Shown here in pieces: positions 14,904 through 25,471 of a stretch of 64,000 nt of DNA. Made by a program: the position numbers and the translations under genes. How positions within the stretch are numbered: the first letter of the stretch is position 1; each line of letters begins with the position of its first letter. Source of the stretch: Croceibacterium_A sp044506885. GTDB taxonomy: Bacteria > Pseudomonadota > Alphaproteobacteria > Sphingomonadales > Sphingomonadaceae. The DNA is taken from contig JBIQKC010000006.1 in assembly GCA_044506885.1 (NCBI GenBank), positions 19,711 to 83,710 of the forward strand, given 5' to 3'. The notes under the pieces were generated by a model. That model had not been told where the DNA came from and did no database searches. It saw only the letters and a list, made by a program, of their open reading frames with translations.

Positions 14904-15845
14904 ATGTCGATAAGAACAGCCCTCGCGAAACTGGCCGCCGCCGCGGCTGGCGGCGCGCTTGTCGGCGGCGCGGTCCATGTCGCCGAGCCCCAGGCAACGG
15001 AAACGACTTACAAGGCCGGCAAGCAGGTCAAGGCCGCGAAGCCCGTGAAATACGTCAAGCAGGCGCGCACCGCCCCCAAGGCTCCGCCGCCCCCACCCCC
15101 CCTTCCGGAACTGCCCGAGGAAGAGGAATACGCCTGGGCGCCGGCGCCCGTGCCGCTTCCCCCGCTGCCGCAAGCTCCGGTGGTCGCCACCGGCGGCGGA
15201 CAGCCGGTGGTGATCGGCGGACCGGGCGGCTTCGGCGGCGGTTTCGGAGGGTTTTTCGGCGGCTTCTTCGGCGGCGGCGGGGGTGGGAGCTACAACTTCT
15301 CCACCACCACGACCACCTCGGGCGGCGGCGACATCGATATCGACATCGACAACAACAATTCCAGCACCGGCGGTTCGACCTCGACCTCCACTTCCAGCGG
15401 CGGCTCCTCCACGTCGACGGGCGGCAGCTCGACCTCGACTTCGACCGGCGGCAGTTCGACTTCCACCTCGACCGGCGGCTCGTCCACTTCGACCAGCACC
15501 GGCGGCATCACCAGCACGACGACCACCAGCTCCGGCAACGTGACCAGTACCTCGTCCAGCTCGGGCAATGTTTCCACCAGCACGTCGACTTCGGGCAACA
15601 TCACCTCGAGCACATCGACATCGAGCAGCACCTCGAGCTCGACCAGCTCGTCGACTTCCAGCTCCACCTCGAGCAGCACCAGCTCGTCCACCAGCACCGG
15701 CAGCTCGACCAGCTCCAGTTCCGGCAGCACCGGCAGCACGACTTCCGGCACACAGGTGCCCGAACCGTCGATGGTGCTGCTGTTCGGCGCCGGAGCGGCC
15801 GCGGCCTTCGCCCGCCGGCGCAGGAAGACGGCCCCGGCGGACTGA
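14904..15845 (+). CDS. PEP-CTERM sorted, Ser/Thr-rich surface protein
   Basis: 313 residues. A signal peptide (MSIRTALAKLAAAAAGGALV, cleavage after about 30) is followed by a basic/Pro-rich segment with PPPPPPLPELPEEEE, then a Gly/Phe-rich block (GGFGGGFGGFFGGFFGGGGG). After an acidic strand DIDIDIDNNN come about 130 residues of Ser/Thr/Gly repeats. The end is a PEP-CTERM signal: VPEPSMVLLFGAGAAAAFA then RRRRK, the tripartite motif recognised by exosortase. Such proteins are exported, processed and often glycosylated in EPS or biofilm. No exosortase gene is in the window. The ATG at 14904 is preferred because the signal peptide starts there. Confidence 0.88.
   Translation: MSIRTALAKLAAAAAGGALVGGAVHVAEPQATETTYKAGKQVKAAKPVKYVKQARTAPKAPPPPPPLPELPEEEEYAWAPAPVPLPPLPQAPVVATGGGQPVVIGGPGGFGGGFGGFFGGFFGGGGGGSYNFSTTTTTSGGGDIDIDIDNNNSSTGGSTSTSTSSGGSSTSTGGSSTSTSTGGSSTSTSTGGSSTSTSTGGITSTTTTSSGNVTSTSSSSGNVSTSTSTSGNITSSTSTSSSTSSSTSSSTSSSTSSSTSSSTSTGSSTSSSSGSTGSTTSGTQVPEPSMVLLFGAGAAAAFARRRRKTAPAD
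15358..15747 (+). repeat. Low-complexity Ser/Thr/Gly codon repeats
   Basis: Imperfect units such as ACCGGCGGC + (TCG/AGC)(ACC)(TCG) are repeated, giving GGSSTSTSTGGSSTSTSTGG in the protein and then runs of SSTSS. Codons vary (TCC, TCG, AGC), so protein-level selection is as likely as recent slippage. Confidence 0.85.
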
Positions 15846-15867
15846 AGGGGCAGTCCCCGATCGGGGC

Positions 15868-15898
15868 GAAGGGCGGTTCGGGGGGACCGCCCTTCTTT
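15868..15898 (+). terminator. Terminator after the PEP-CTERM gene
   Basis: GAAGGGCGGT (15868-15877) pairs with ACCGCCCTTC (15886-15895) and runs into TTT, 22 bases after the stop. It lies between this gene and the converging acnA. Confidence 0.8.
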
Positions 15899-15913
15899 CG
15901 TGAACGGCTTTGG

Positions 15914-18589
<2,676 letters not shown>

Positions 18590-18695
18590 GGGGCGGGGGA
18601 TCCTCCTGCGTGGCTGTGCGGCGGTAGAAAACGGGGGCGCCGCATTTGCGGTGGCGCTTGCGCGTTCGCCGCCGCAAGGTCAAGAAGGAGGCGGC

Positions 18696-18863
18696 ATGGC
18701 ATTGGGTTCACCGTCCCGGCGGCAAGAGCCGCTCTACGTCTTTCCGATGGCGCTGGCGCTCGCGCTGGCGGCGTTTCTCGGCGGGGCGCTGGGCCTGGTC
18801 TGGCACGCCTCGGGCCTTGCCGACGATGAGGAAGAGGCGGCTGAGGCCGAGCCTGCCGAATAG
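18696..18863 (+). CDS. Small single-pass membrane protein, unknown
   Basis: 55 residues: a short basic N-terminus (MALGSPSRRQEPLYVF), one hydrophobic helix (PMALALALAAFLGGALGLVW) and an acidic tail (DDEEEAAEAEPAE). AAGGAGG at 18685-18691 is at ideal distance from the ATG, which strongly supports translation. It is divergent from acnA with about 100 nt between them. I do not recognise a family. Confidence 0.75.
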   Translation: MALGSPSRRQEPLYVFPMALALALAAFLGGALGLVWHASGLADDEEEAAEAEPAE

Positions 18864-18985
18864 TTCGCTGCCGTCACCGTGGCCGGCAATCCACGGTCGG
18901 ACGGCGATTCACCCCACAGTCAGCCGCACCGGTTGATAGCGGTGCGCGAAACGGGCAGAATCCCGCCGACAGGACCAGGTTTCAC

Positions 18986-20332
18986 ATGACCGCTAGATTT
19001 CGCACATTCCTGCTTTCCGGACTTGCGCTGCTCATCGCCGGGCCGGTCGTCGCGCAGGACGCGGGCGCGCAATCCGCGCTCGACCCGGATGCGATCGAGA
19101 CGACGGCCATTCCGGTGGTGCAGCCGTTCACGCTCCCGCCGGTAGTCCATTACCCGGCGATCATGCAGTGGCCGGCCGCGCATGCCCGGTCGCTGCTGGC
19201 GGTAATCGAGGGAATCGGGGCCGAGGGCCTCGTCCCGGCCGACTACCGGCCCGACGAGTTGCGCGCCGCGATCGACGCCGGCGAAGGCCCGGCGCTGGAC
19301 GATCTGGCGAGCCGCGCCTTCACCTGGCTGGTCGAGGATTTGCGCGACGGCCGCACGCCGATGGAGGCGCGGCGGCAATGGTTCGTCGTCGATCCGGATC
19401 CCGATCTCTTCCCGACCGGCGAAGTGATGACCGCGGCGCTGGCGACCGGCAATGTCGCCGCGGCGCTGTTCGCGCTCAACCCGACCCATCCGGACTATGC
19501 CGCGCTGCGCGAGGAACTGGCGCTGACGCCGCCCGAGCAGGAGAAGCGGCGGGCGCTGATCCGCGCCAACATGGACCGCTGGCGCTGGCTCCAGCGCGAT
19601 CTCGGCGGCCAGTACCTGCTGACCAACGTGCCCGAGTACCAGTTGCGGCTGACCGTCAACAACAGGATCGTCCGCACCTACCGGACGGTGGTCGGCAAGC
19701 CGGGGCGCACGGCTACGCCGCAGCTCGTCGAGACGGTCGAAGGGGTGATCTTCAATCCGACCTGGACGGTGCCGCAATCGATAGTGAAGGGTGAAGGACT
19801 GGGCGCGCGAGTGCTCAACAATCCCGGCTGGGCCAGGGCGCAGGGCTATACCGCCACGCGCGGGGCCAACGGCTATGTCAGCGTCGTTCAGCAGCCGGGG
19901 CCGACCAATTCGCTCGGGCTGATGAAGCTCGACATGCCCAACCCGCATGCGATCTTCCTTCACGACACCCCTTCGCGCCACCTGTTCAACGCCGACAAGC
20001 GCGCGCTCAGCCACGGCTGTATCCGCACCGAACGCGCGCTCGAGCTGGCGATGACGATCGCGATCCTCGGCCAGGGCGCCACGCGCGACGAGGCGGTGGC
20101 GATCTCCACGTCGGGCAAATACACCCGTGTCCCGGTGGTGAAGTCGATGCCGGTCTACATCACCTACTTCACGATGGCGCGCGACATCGAAGGCGAGCTC
20201 AACGCGTTCGAGGACATCTACGGCCGCGACGCGCCGGTGCTGGCCAGCTTCGAGGCCCCCCGCGTCGGCAACCGCTCGCGCGTGACCGACGAAGCGGTGG
20301 TGCCGATCGTCGACGACCTGCAAACCTCCTGA
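18986..20332 (+). CDS. L,D-transpeptidase (YcbB/LdtD type, YkuD domain)
   Basis: 448 residues with a signal peptide (LLSGLALLIAGPVVAQ). The N-terminal half is a scaffold region; then NMDRWRWLQRDLGGQYLLTN leads to VPEYQLRLTVNN, the usual entry to the LdtD-type catalytic domain. The YkuD active site follows: IFLHDTPSRHLFN and ALSHGCIR, with the catalytic Cys and His in SHGCIR. These enzymes form 3-3 cross-links in peptidoglycan or attach proteins to it in the periplasm. The typical peptidoglycan-binding helices seem reduced at the N-terminus. It stands alone; a family-B repeat follows. Confidence 0.9.
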   Translation: MTARFRTFLLSGLALLIAGPVVAQDAGAQSALDPDAIETTAIPVVQPFTLPPVVHYPAIMQWPAAHARSLLAVIEGIGAEGLVPADYRPDELRAAIDAGEGPALDDLASRAFTWLVEDLRDGRTPMEARRQWFVVDPDPDLFPTGEVMTAALATGNVAAALFALNPTHPDYAALREELALTPPEQEKRRALIRANMDRWRWLQRDLGGQYLLTNVPEYQLRLTVNNRIVRTYRTVVGKPGRTATPQLVETVEGVIFNPTWTVPQSIVKGEGLGARVLNNPGWARAQGYTATRGANGYVSVVQQPGPTNSLGLMKLDMPNPHAIFLHDTPSRHLFNADKRALSHGCIRTERALELAMTIAILGQGATRDEAVAISTSGKYTRVPVVKSMPVYITYFTMARDIEGELNAFEDIYGRDAPVLASFEAPRVGNRSRVTDEAVVPIVDDLQTS

Positions 20333-20338
20333 CAAACA

Positions 20339-20392
20339 ATCCTCCCCCATTCACGGGGGAGATGGCAGCCGCGCAGCGGCCGACGGAGGGGG
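20339..20392. repeat. Family-B intergenic repeat
   Basis: ATCCTCCCCCATTCACGGGG ... GACGGAGGGGG, related to 35245-35295 (both share TTCACGGGGGAG, a GGCNGC stretch and GACGGAGGGG). It consists of inverted C-rich and G-rich arms and lies between the convergent transpeptidase and CDC48 genes. Confidence 0.75.
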
Positions 20393-20443
20393 CCAGTCAT
20401 GCCCGGCCTCAAACGCGGCGGAGAAGCGCCGCCGCGCGGCCGC

Positions 20444-22762
20444 TCACGAATCGGGGCTGTGCTTCCTGTCGCGCGTCGATTCGACCATGCCTTCGTGGAT
20501 GAAGCCGATCGGCCGCACTTCCATCGCGCGCTTCTTCAGCTCGCCGCGCATGCGCAGGTATTCCAGCTCCATCTGCTCGGTCACCGTCGGGCGGCTGTCC
20601 TCGAGCGCTTCGGCGAAGTCGGTGCTGGTGACGACCTGGGCGTCCATGCCCTTGCGCCGGATGGCGATCAGGCCGGCGCGGCGGACCACGTCTTCCAGGT
20701 CGGCCCCGGTATAGCGCGGAGTCTGCGCGGCCAGCGCATCGAGGTCGACGTCCGGCGACAGCGGCATGTTGCGGGTGTGGATCTTGAGGATGTGCAGCCG
20801 CCCCGGCTCGTCGGGCGCGCCGACATAGACCAGCTCGTCGAACCGGCCCGGCCGCAGCAGCGCCGGATCGACCAGCGCCGGCCGGTTGGTGGCCCCGATG
20901 ACGACGATCGATTGCAGCTCCTCCATCCCGTCCATTTCGGCGAGGATGGTGTTGACCACGCGGGCCGTCACCTGCGGCTCGTTGCCGCTGGTGCCGCGCG
21001 CGGGCACCAGGCTGTCGATCTCGTCGATGAAGATCACGCACGGCGCTACCTGCCGCGCGCGGGCGAACATGCGGCTGATCTGTTGCTCGCTCTCGCCGTA
21101 CCATTTCGACAGCAGGTCGGAACTCTTCATCGAGATGAAGTTCGCTTCCGCCTCCTTGGCCACGGCCTTGGCCAACAGCGTCTTGCCGGTGCCGGGCGGG
21201 CCGTAGAGCAGGAAGCCCTTGGCTGGACGGATGCCGATGCGCTCGAACGCCGCCGGGTTCTTCAGCGGCAGTTCGACCCCTTCCTTGAGCCGTTCCTCCG
21301 CCTCGTCCAGCCCGCCGATGTCGGCCCAGCCGATGGTCGGCGCCTGGACCATGACCTCGCGCATCGCGCTCGGCTGCACGCGCTTCAGCGCGGCGCGGAA
21401 ATCGTCCCTCTCGACTTGCAGGTTCTCGAGCACTTCGGGCGGGATCGTGCGCGCGTCGAGATCGAGCTTGGGCATGATCCGGCGCACCGCCTCGATGGCC
21501 GCCTCGCGCGCCAGCGCGGCGATGTCCGCGCCGACGAAGCCGTGCGTGGAGCGGGCCAGTTCCTTCAGGTCCACCCCTTCGCCCAGCGGCATGCCGCGGG
21601 TGTGGATGCCGAGTATCTCGCGCCGCCCCTGTTCGTCGGGCACGCCGATCACGATCTCGCGATCGAACCGGCCCGGTCGGCGCAGCGCTTCGTCGACCGC
21701 GTCGGGCCGGTTGGTGGCGGCGATCACCACCAGGTTGGTCCGCGCCTGAAGTCCGTCCATCAGCGTCAGCAACTGGGCGACAAGGCGCTTCTCCGCCTCG
21801 CCGGTGACGTTCTGCCGTTTGGGCGCGATCGAATCGATCTCGTCGATGAACACGATGGCCGGCTGCGAGCGTTCGGCCTCCTCGAACACCTCGCGCAGCC
21901 GCCGCTCGCTCTCGCCGTAGGCGGAGCCCATGATCTCCGGCCCGTTGATGGTGAAGAATTCGGCTTCGCTTTCGTTGGCCACCGCCTGCGCCAGCCGGGT
22001 CTTGCCGGTGCCGGGCGGGCCATGGAGCAGCACGCCCTTGGGCGGATCGACGCCCAGCCGGGTGAACAGCTCGGGATAGCGCAGCGGCAGTTCGACCATC
22101 TCGCGCAGGGCCTTGATGGTCTCGTCCATCCCGCCGACGTCGTCGTAGTTGATGATCCCGCGGTTATCGCGCGGCTCCTCGAACTCGGCGCGCAGCTCGA
22201 CTTCGGTATCCTCGTCAATGTGGACCACGCCCTTGGGCACGGTGGAGACCACCTGCAACCGGATCTGGGTCAGCGCATAGGCGGGGGCATTGAACATCCG
22301 CCGCACCTCGGGGGGCACGTTCTGCACCGGCTGCTGGCCGTGGGTGGCGACGAGGTCGCCCTGGGTCAGCGGGCGGCGGAAGAACACGCGCTTCAGCGCC
22401 TCGGTCGGGCCCTGCAACCGCATCTCGCGCTGCGCCGGGGCAAAGACCACGCGCGTTGCCGGGCGCGATTCGGCGCGGCGGACGACGACGTGTTCGCCGG
22501 ACGAGGTTTCGGCATTGGCGCGCTGGAGCCCGTCGAGCCGCACCACCTCGAGCGACTGGTCCTCGTCATAGGCGGGAAAGGCGAGCGCGGCGGTGACCCG
22601 CTTGCCTTCGATTTCGACCATGTCCCCTTCGGTGAGGCCGAGGGCCTGGAATGCGGTGTGCGGCATACGCGCAATCCCGCGTCCGCTTTCCTCCTGCCGC
22701 GCCGCCGCGACTTGCAGGCGAACGGTGTCCTTGTCCAATACGGCGGCTTCGGCGTCGGCCAT
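20444..22762 (-). CDS. CDC48/VAT-family AAA+ ATPase
   Basis: 772 residues with the full Cdc48/p97/VAT architecture. An N-terminal double-psi barrel region (VRLQVAAARQEESGRGIARM) is followed by two AAA modules. D1 has Walker A HGPPGTGKTRLAQA, Walker B IVFIDEIDSIAP and the SRH NRPDAVDEALRRPGRFDREI. D2 has YGPPGTGKTLLAKA, CVIFIDEIDSLVP and RPALVDPALLRPGRFDELV. Both modules keep their catalytic acids and arginine fingers. Family members unfold proteins for degradation or remodelling; bacterial members occur patchily and their substrates are unknown. No proteasome or adaptor genes are nearby. Confidence 0.95.
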   Translation of the reverse strand: MADAEAAVLDKDTVRLQVAAARQEESGRGIARMPHTAFQALGLTEGDMVEIEGKRVTAALAFPAYDEDQSLEVVRLDGLQRANAETSSGEHVVVRRAESRPATRVVFAPAQREMRLQGPTEALKRVFFRRPLTQGDLVATHGQQPVQNVPPEVRRMFNAPAYALTQIRLQVVSTVPKGVVHIDEDTEVELRAEFEEPRDNRGIINYDDVGGMDETIKALREMVELPLRYPELFTRLGVDPPKGVLLHGPPGTGKTRLAQAVANESEAEFFTINGPEIMGSAYGESERRLREVFEEAERSQPAIVFIDEIDSIAPKRQNVTGEAEKRLVAQLLTLMDGLQARTNLVVIAATNRPDAVDEALRRPGRFDREIVIGVPDEQGRREILGIHTRGMPLGEGVDLKELARSTHGFVGADIAALAREAAIEAVRRIMPKLDLDARTIPPEVLENLQVERDDFRAALKRVQPSAMREVMVQAPTIGWADIGGLDEAEERLKEGVELPLKNPAAFERIGIRPAKGFLLYGPPGTGKTLLAKAVAKEAEANFISMKSSDLLSKWYGESEQQISRMFARARQVAPCVIFIDEIDSLVPARGTSGNEPQVTARVVNTILAEMDGMEELQSIVVIGATNRPALVDPALLRPGRFDELVYVGAPDEPGRLHILKIHTRNMPLSPDVDLDALAAQTPRYTGADLEDVVRRAGLIAIRRKGMDAQVVTSTDFAEALEDSRPTVTEQMELEYLRMRGELKKRAMEVRPIGFIHEGMVESTRDRKHSPDS

Positions 22763-22879
22763 CGTGCCCCTCGTCCATCGTTGTTCTTGCGTTCGAAGGC
22801 GAAGCTAGGGACGCCCCGGCGCTATTGCAAACGGGGCGGGGCCGCAAAAGTGCCCCAGCCGCGCAGCCGGATGGCAGGC

Positions 22880-22912
22880 AAAAAAAGGCCCGACCGTTGC
22901 CGGCCGGGCCTT
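22880..22912 (-). terminator. Minus-strand terminator with no assigned gene
   Basis: Read on the minus strand, AAGGCCCG (complement of 22905-22912) pairs with CGGGCCTT (complement of 22885-22892) and runs into seven T residues (complement of 22880-22886). It lies upstream of the CDC48 start on the same strand, and no minus-strand gene feeds it, so the transcript it ends is unknown. The 422-base stretch 22763-23184 otherwise holds only the palindromes listed next. Confidence 0.75.
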
Positions 22913-22989
22913 GGAAGTTTTGGGAGAGGATGCCTGAAAGGCCTGCTCCATATGCGGGGACGGCCGATTCTTCGCAAGTGCGAAAAGCG

Positions 22990-23118
22990 CAACTGAGATT
23001 GCATAATATGCAACTAAGTTGATAAACCCTTGCGAATGCGTGGGTGGCGCAATGCGTCTGGAACGGCTGCAATACTTGCATCAGCCGTTTCGCGCGTCGG
23101 AATTGTGCAATGCACAAT
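22990..23118. promoter_or_regulatory. TTGCA-type palindromes upstream of scoAB
   Basis: There are three dyads. TTGCATAATATGCAA (22999-23013) is a perfect odd palindrome nested in an outer pair CAACT (22990-22994)/AGTTG (23017-23021) with the same centre. TGCAATACTTGCA lies at 23068-23080. ATTGTGCAATGCACAAT (23102-23118) is perfect over 17 bases. The outer two centres are 104 bp apart. TTGCAT-N16-GATAAA (22999-23026) could be a promoter overlapped by the first site. They look like operators of one regulator controlling scoAB; the regulator is not in the window. Confidence 0.6.
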
Positions 23119-23184
23119 GGCCCTTGATGATGACAGCGTGGGCCTGATGGCATAGAGCCTGGGCGGCAAGAGGAGTCCATTTCG

Positions 23185-23892
23185 ATGAACAAGCTCTATC
23201 CCGATGCCGCCGGCGCGCTCGACGGCCTGTTGCGCGACGGCATGCTGATCGCCGCCGGCGGGTTCGGTCTGTGCGGATTGCCCGAGCGATTGCTGGAGGC
23301 GATCCAGGCGAGCGGCGTGAAGGACCTGACGTTCGCCAGCAACAACGCCGGGATCGACAACGAAGGCATCGGCAAGCTGCTGCGCACGCGGCAGGTGAAG
23401 AAGATGATTTCCTCCTACGTCGGCGAGAACAAGGAGTTCGAGCGGCAATACCTCGCCGGCGAACTGGAGGTCGAATTCTGTCCCCAGGGCACGCTCGCCG
23501 AACGCATGCGCGCGGGCGGCGCGGGCATTCCGGGGTTCTACACGAAGACCGGCGTCGGCACCCAGGTCGCCGAAGGCAAGGAGGTCAAGGTGTTCGACGG
23601 AGAGGAATATATCCTCGAACGCGGCATCTTCGCCGACCTTGCCGTCGTCAAGGCATGGAAGGCGGACGAAACCGGCAACCTCGTATTCCGCAAGACCGCG
23701 CGCAACTTCAACCTGCCGGCGGCAACCTGCGGCAAGGTCTGCGTGGTCGAAGTGGAAGAGGTTGTGCCCACCGGCGCGCTCGATCCGGACGGCATCCATC
23801 TGCCCGGCGTCTACGTCCAGCGGATGATCGTCGGCGCACCCTACGGCAAGAAGATCGAGTTCACGACCACACGCGAAAGGGAGGCGGCCTGA
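23185..23892 (+). CDS. scoA: 3-oxoacid CoA-transferase subunit A
   Basis: The alpha subunit of succinyl-CoA:3-ketoacid CoA-transferase, which activates acetoacetate with CoA from succinyl-CoA (ketone-body or short-chain acid use). 235 residues. Family marks are LIAAGGFGLCGLPERLLEAI (21-40), the SNNAGIDNEGIGKLL segment and GFYTKTGVGT. GAGGAG lies ahead of the ATG. It overlaps scoB by one base (TGATG), as expected for a two-subunit enzyme. Because protocatechuate here goes by the 4,5 route, this is unlikely to be the 3-oxoadipate enzyme; substrate choice cannot be read from sequence. Confidence 0.93.
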   Translation: MNKLYPDAAGALDGLLRDGMLIAAGGFGLCGLPERLLEAIQASGVKDLTFASNNAGIDNEGIGKLLRTRQVKKMISSYVGENKEFERQYLAGELEVEFCPQGTLAERMRAGGAGIPGFYTKTGVGTQVAEGKEVKVFDGEEYILERGIFADLAVVKAWKADETGNLVFRKTARNFNLPAATCGKVCVVEVEEVVPTGALDPDGIHLPGVYVQRMIVGAPYGKKIEFTTTREREAA

Positions 23893-24527
23893 TGCCGTGG
23901 GACCGCAACCAGATGGCCGCCCGCGCGGCGCAGGAATTGCAGGACGGGTTCTACGTCAATCTCGGCATCGGTATCCCGACGCTGGTGGCGAACCATATCC
24001 CGGCGGGCATGGACGTCACGCTCCAGTCCGAAAACGGCATGCTCGGCATCGGTCCGTTCCCTTACCCTGACGAGGTCGACGCCGACCTGATCAACGCCGG
24101 CAAGCAGACGGTCAGCGAACTGCCGCGCACCGCCTATTTCGACAGCGCCGCCAGTTTTGCGATGATCCGCGGAGGGCACATCGACCTTGCCGTGCTCGGC
24201 TCGATGGAGGTTTCGGAGAACGGCGACATCGCCAACTGGATGATCCCCGGCAAGATGATCAAAGGCATGGGCGGTGCGATGGACCTCGTCGCCGGGGTCA
24301 AGAAGATCATCGTGGTCATGGAGCACGTGTCCAAGAACGGCGACCCCAAGTTCATCCCCGAATGCACGCTGCCGCTGACAGGGCGCAATGTGGTCGACAT
24401 GATCGTGACCGACCTCGCTGTGTTCCAGCGCTCCGATCATGCGAGCCCGTTCCGCCTGGTCGAGCTCGCGCCCGGCGTGACGGCGGAAGAGGTCGCGGAA
24501 AAGACCACGGCGCGGTACGAGAGCTGA
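23892..24527 (+). CDS. scoB: 3-oxoacid CoA-transferase subunit B
   Basis: The beta subunit, 211 residues. It carries the catalytic glutamate in LQSENGMLGIGPFP, the thioester-forming residue of class I CoA-transferases. Other family stretches are YVNLGIGIPTLVANHIPAGM, GGHIDLAVLGSMEVSENGD and CTLPLTGRNVVDMIVTDLAV. It is translationally coupled to scoA. A stem-loop follows the stop. Confidence 0.95.
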   Translation: MPWDRNQMAARAAQELQDGFYVNLGIGIPTLVANHIPAGMDVTLQSENGMLGIGPFPYPDEVDADLINAGKQTVSELPRTAYFDSAASFAMIRGGHIDLAVLGSMEVSENGDIANWMIPGKMIKGMGGAMDLVAGVKKIIVVMEHVSKNGDPKFIPECTLPLTGRNVVDMIVTDLAVFQRSDHASPFRLVELAPGVTAEEVAEKTTARYES

Positions 24528-24554
24528 CTCCTTCCTCCGCGATGGGGGAAGGAG
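24528..24554 (+). terminator. Stem-loop after scoB
   Basis: CTCCTTCC (24528-24535) pairs with GGAAGGAG (24547-24554), starting at the base after the stop codon. No T-run follows, so it may stabilise the scoAB mRNA and only attenuate read-through into the GST gene. Confidence 0.5.
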
Positions 24555-24567
24555 TAGAGGCCGCTTC

Positions 24568-25263
24568 ATGGCCTACACCCTCATCACCGCCAACCGGAAC
24601 TATTCGAGCTGGTCGTTGCGGCCGTGGCTGCTGATGAAGGCGCTCGGCATCGCTTTCGAGGACCGGATCGAGCCGTTCACGAGCCCCGACAATTACGAGG
24701 ACTTCCGCAAGTTCTCGCCCACCGGACAGGTGCCGCTGTTGATCGCCAAAAAAGCGGGGGGCGAGCGCAAGGTGTGGGATTCGCTCGGCATCGCGCTCCA
24801 TCTCGCAGAACGGCATCCGGGCGTGTGGCCGGAGGACGACGAGGCGCGCGCATTCGCCCAATGCGTGGTGGCGGAAATGCACGGTGGCTTCGGCGCGCTG
24901 CGCAACGATTGCACGATGAATGTCGGGGTGCGCGTGGCGCCCAAGCCGATGTCGCCGGCGCTGGAACGCAACGTCGCGCGGGTGCGGGAGATCTTCGAGG
25001 AAGGTCTATCCCGCTTCGGCGGGCCATGGCTGGCGGGCCCGGCCTTCACCGCCGCCGATGCCTTCTACGCCCCCGTCGCTTTCCGCATCCGCACCTATGG
25101 CCTCGACGTGGGCGAAGGCGCGGCGTGGGTCGAGCATGTGCTGGCGCACCCGGCCATGCGCGAATGGGAAGCCGCCGCATTGGCCGAAAGCTGGCGCGAG
25201 GAAAGCCACGAGGCCGAGCTGGCGGCGGCCGGGACGGTCACGGCGGACTATCGCCAGAACTGA
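24568..25263 (+). CDS. Glutathione S-transferase family protein
   Basis: 231 residues. The N-terminal thioredoxin-like domain begins ITANRNYSSWSLRPWLLMKA, with the SSWS stretch where the glutathione-activating Ser is expected, and the cis-Pro segment FSPTGQVPLL. The all-helical C-terminal domain contains FGGPWLAGPAFTAADAFYAP, the N-capping motif of the GST core. Such proteins conjugate or dehalogenate electrophiles; the substrate cannot be told. It is 40 nt after scoB on the same strand. Confidence 0.9.
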   Translation: MAYTLITANRNYSSWSLRPWLLMKALGIAFEDRIEPFTSPDNYEDFRKFSPTGQVPLLIAKKAGGERKVWDSLGIALHLAERHPGVWPEDDEARAFAQCVVAEMHGGFGALRNDCTMNVGVRVAPKPMSPALERNVARVREIFEEGLSRFGGPWLAGPAFTAADAFYAPVAFRIRTYGLDVGEGAAWVEHVLAHPAMREWEAAALAESWREESHEAELAAAGTVTADYRQN

Positions 25264-25410
25264 ATCCTCCCCGGCACGGGGAGGGGGACCACCCGCAGGG
25301 TGGTGGAGGGGCACATGCGGTGAACCGTGCGCCCGTGAGGTCGGGATCGCTTGCCTGTGCCCCTCCACCATGCTTCGCATGGTCCCCTCCCCCCTTGGGG
25401 GAGGATCTTG
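25264..25410. repeat. Family-A intergenic palindromic repeat
   Basis: Arms CGGCACGGGGAGGGGGACCA (from 25272) and, facing, CCATGCTTCGCATGGTCCCC and CCTTGGGGGAGG near 25368-25405 enclose a variable centre. It fills the GST-MFS spacer and nearly matches the copy embedded in smr (42 of 43 bases in the core). Confidence 0.88.
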
Positions 25411-25471
25411 TCTAGCCAAGCCGCTTTCGTCTCGCCATGCTCGCCCTTCGGGACCGGAGAGGAATATCTGC

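Noticed and set aside
15290..15751. Minus-strand 153-residue Val/Leu/Glu-rich frame opposite the Ser/Thr repeats
   Set aside because: It is the antisense of the repeat codons and has no ribosome-binding site or domain.
23196..24527. Assigning scoAB as pcaIJ (3-oxoadipate CoA-transferase)
   Set aside because: No other beta-ketoadipate genes are present and the window encodes the 4,5-cleavage route; sequence motifs do not separate the two reliably.
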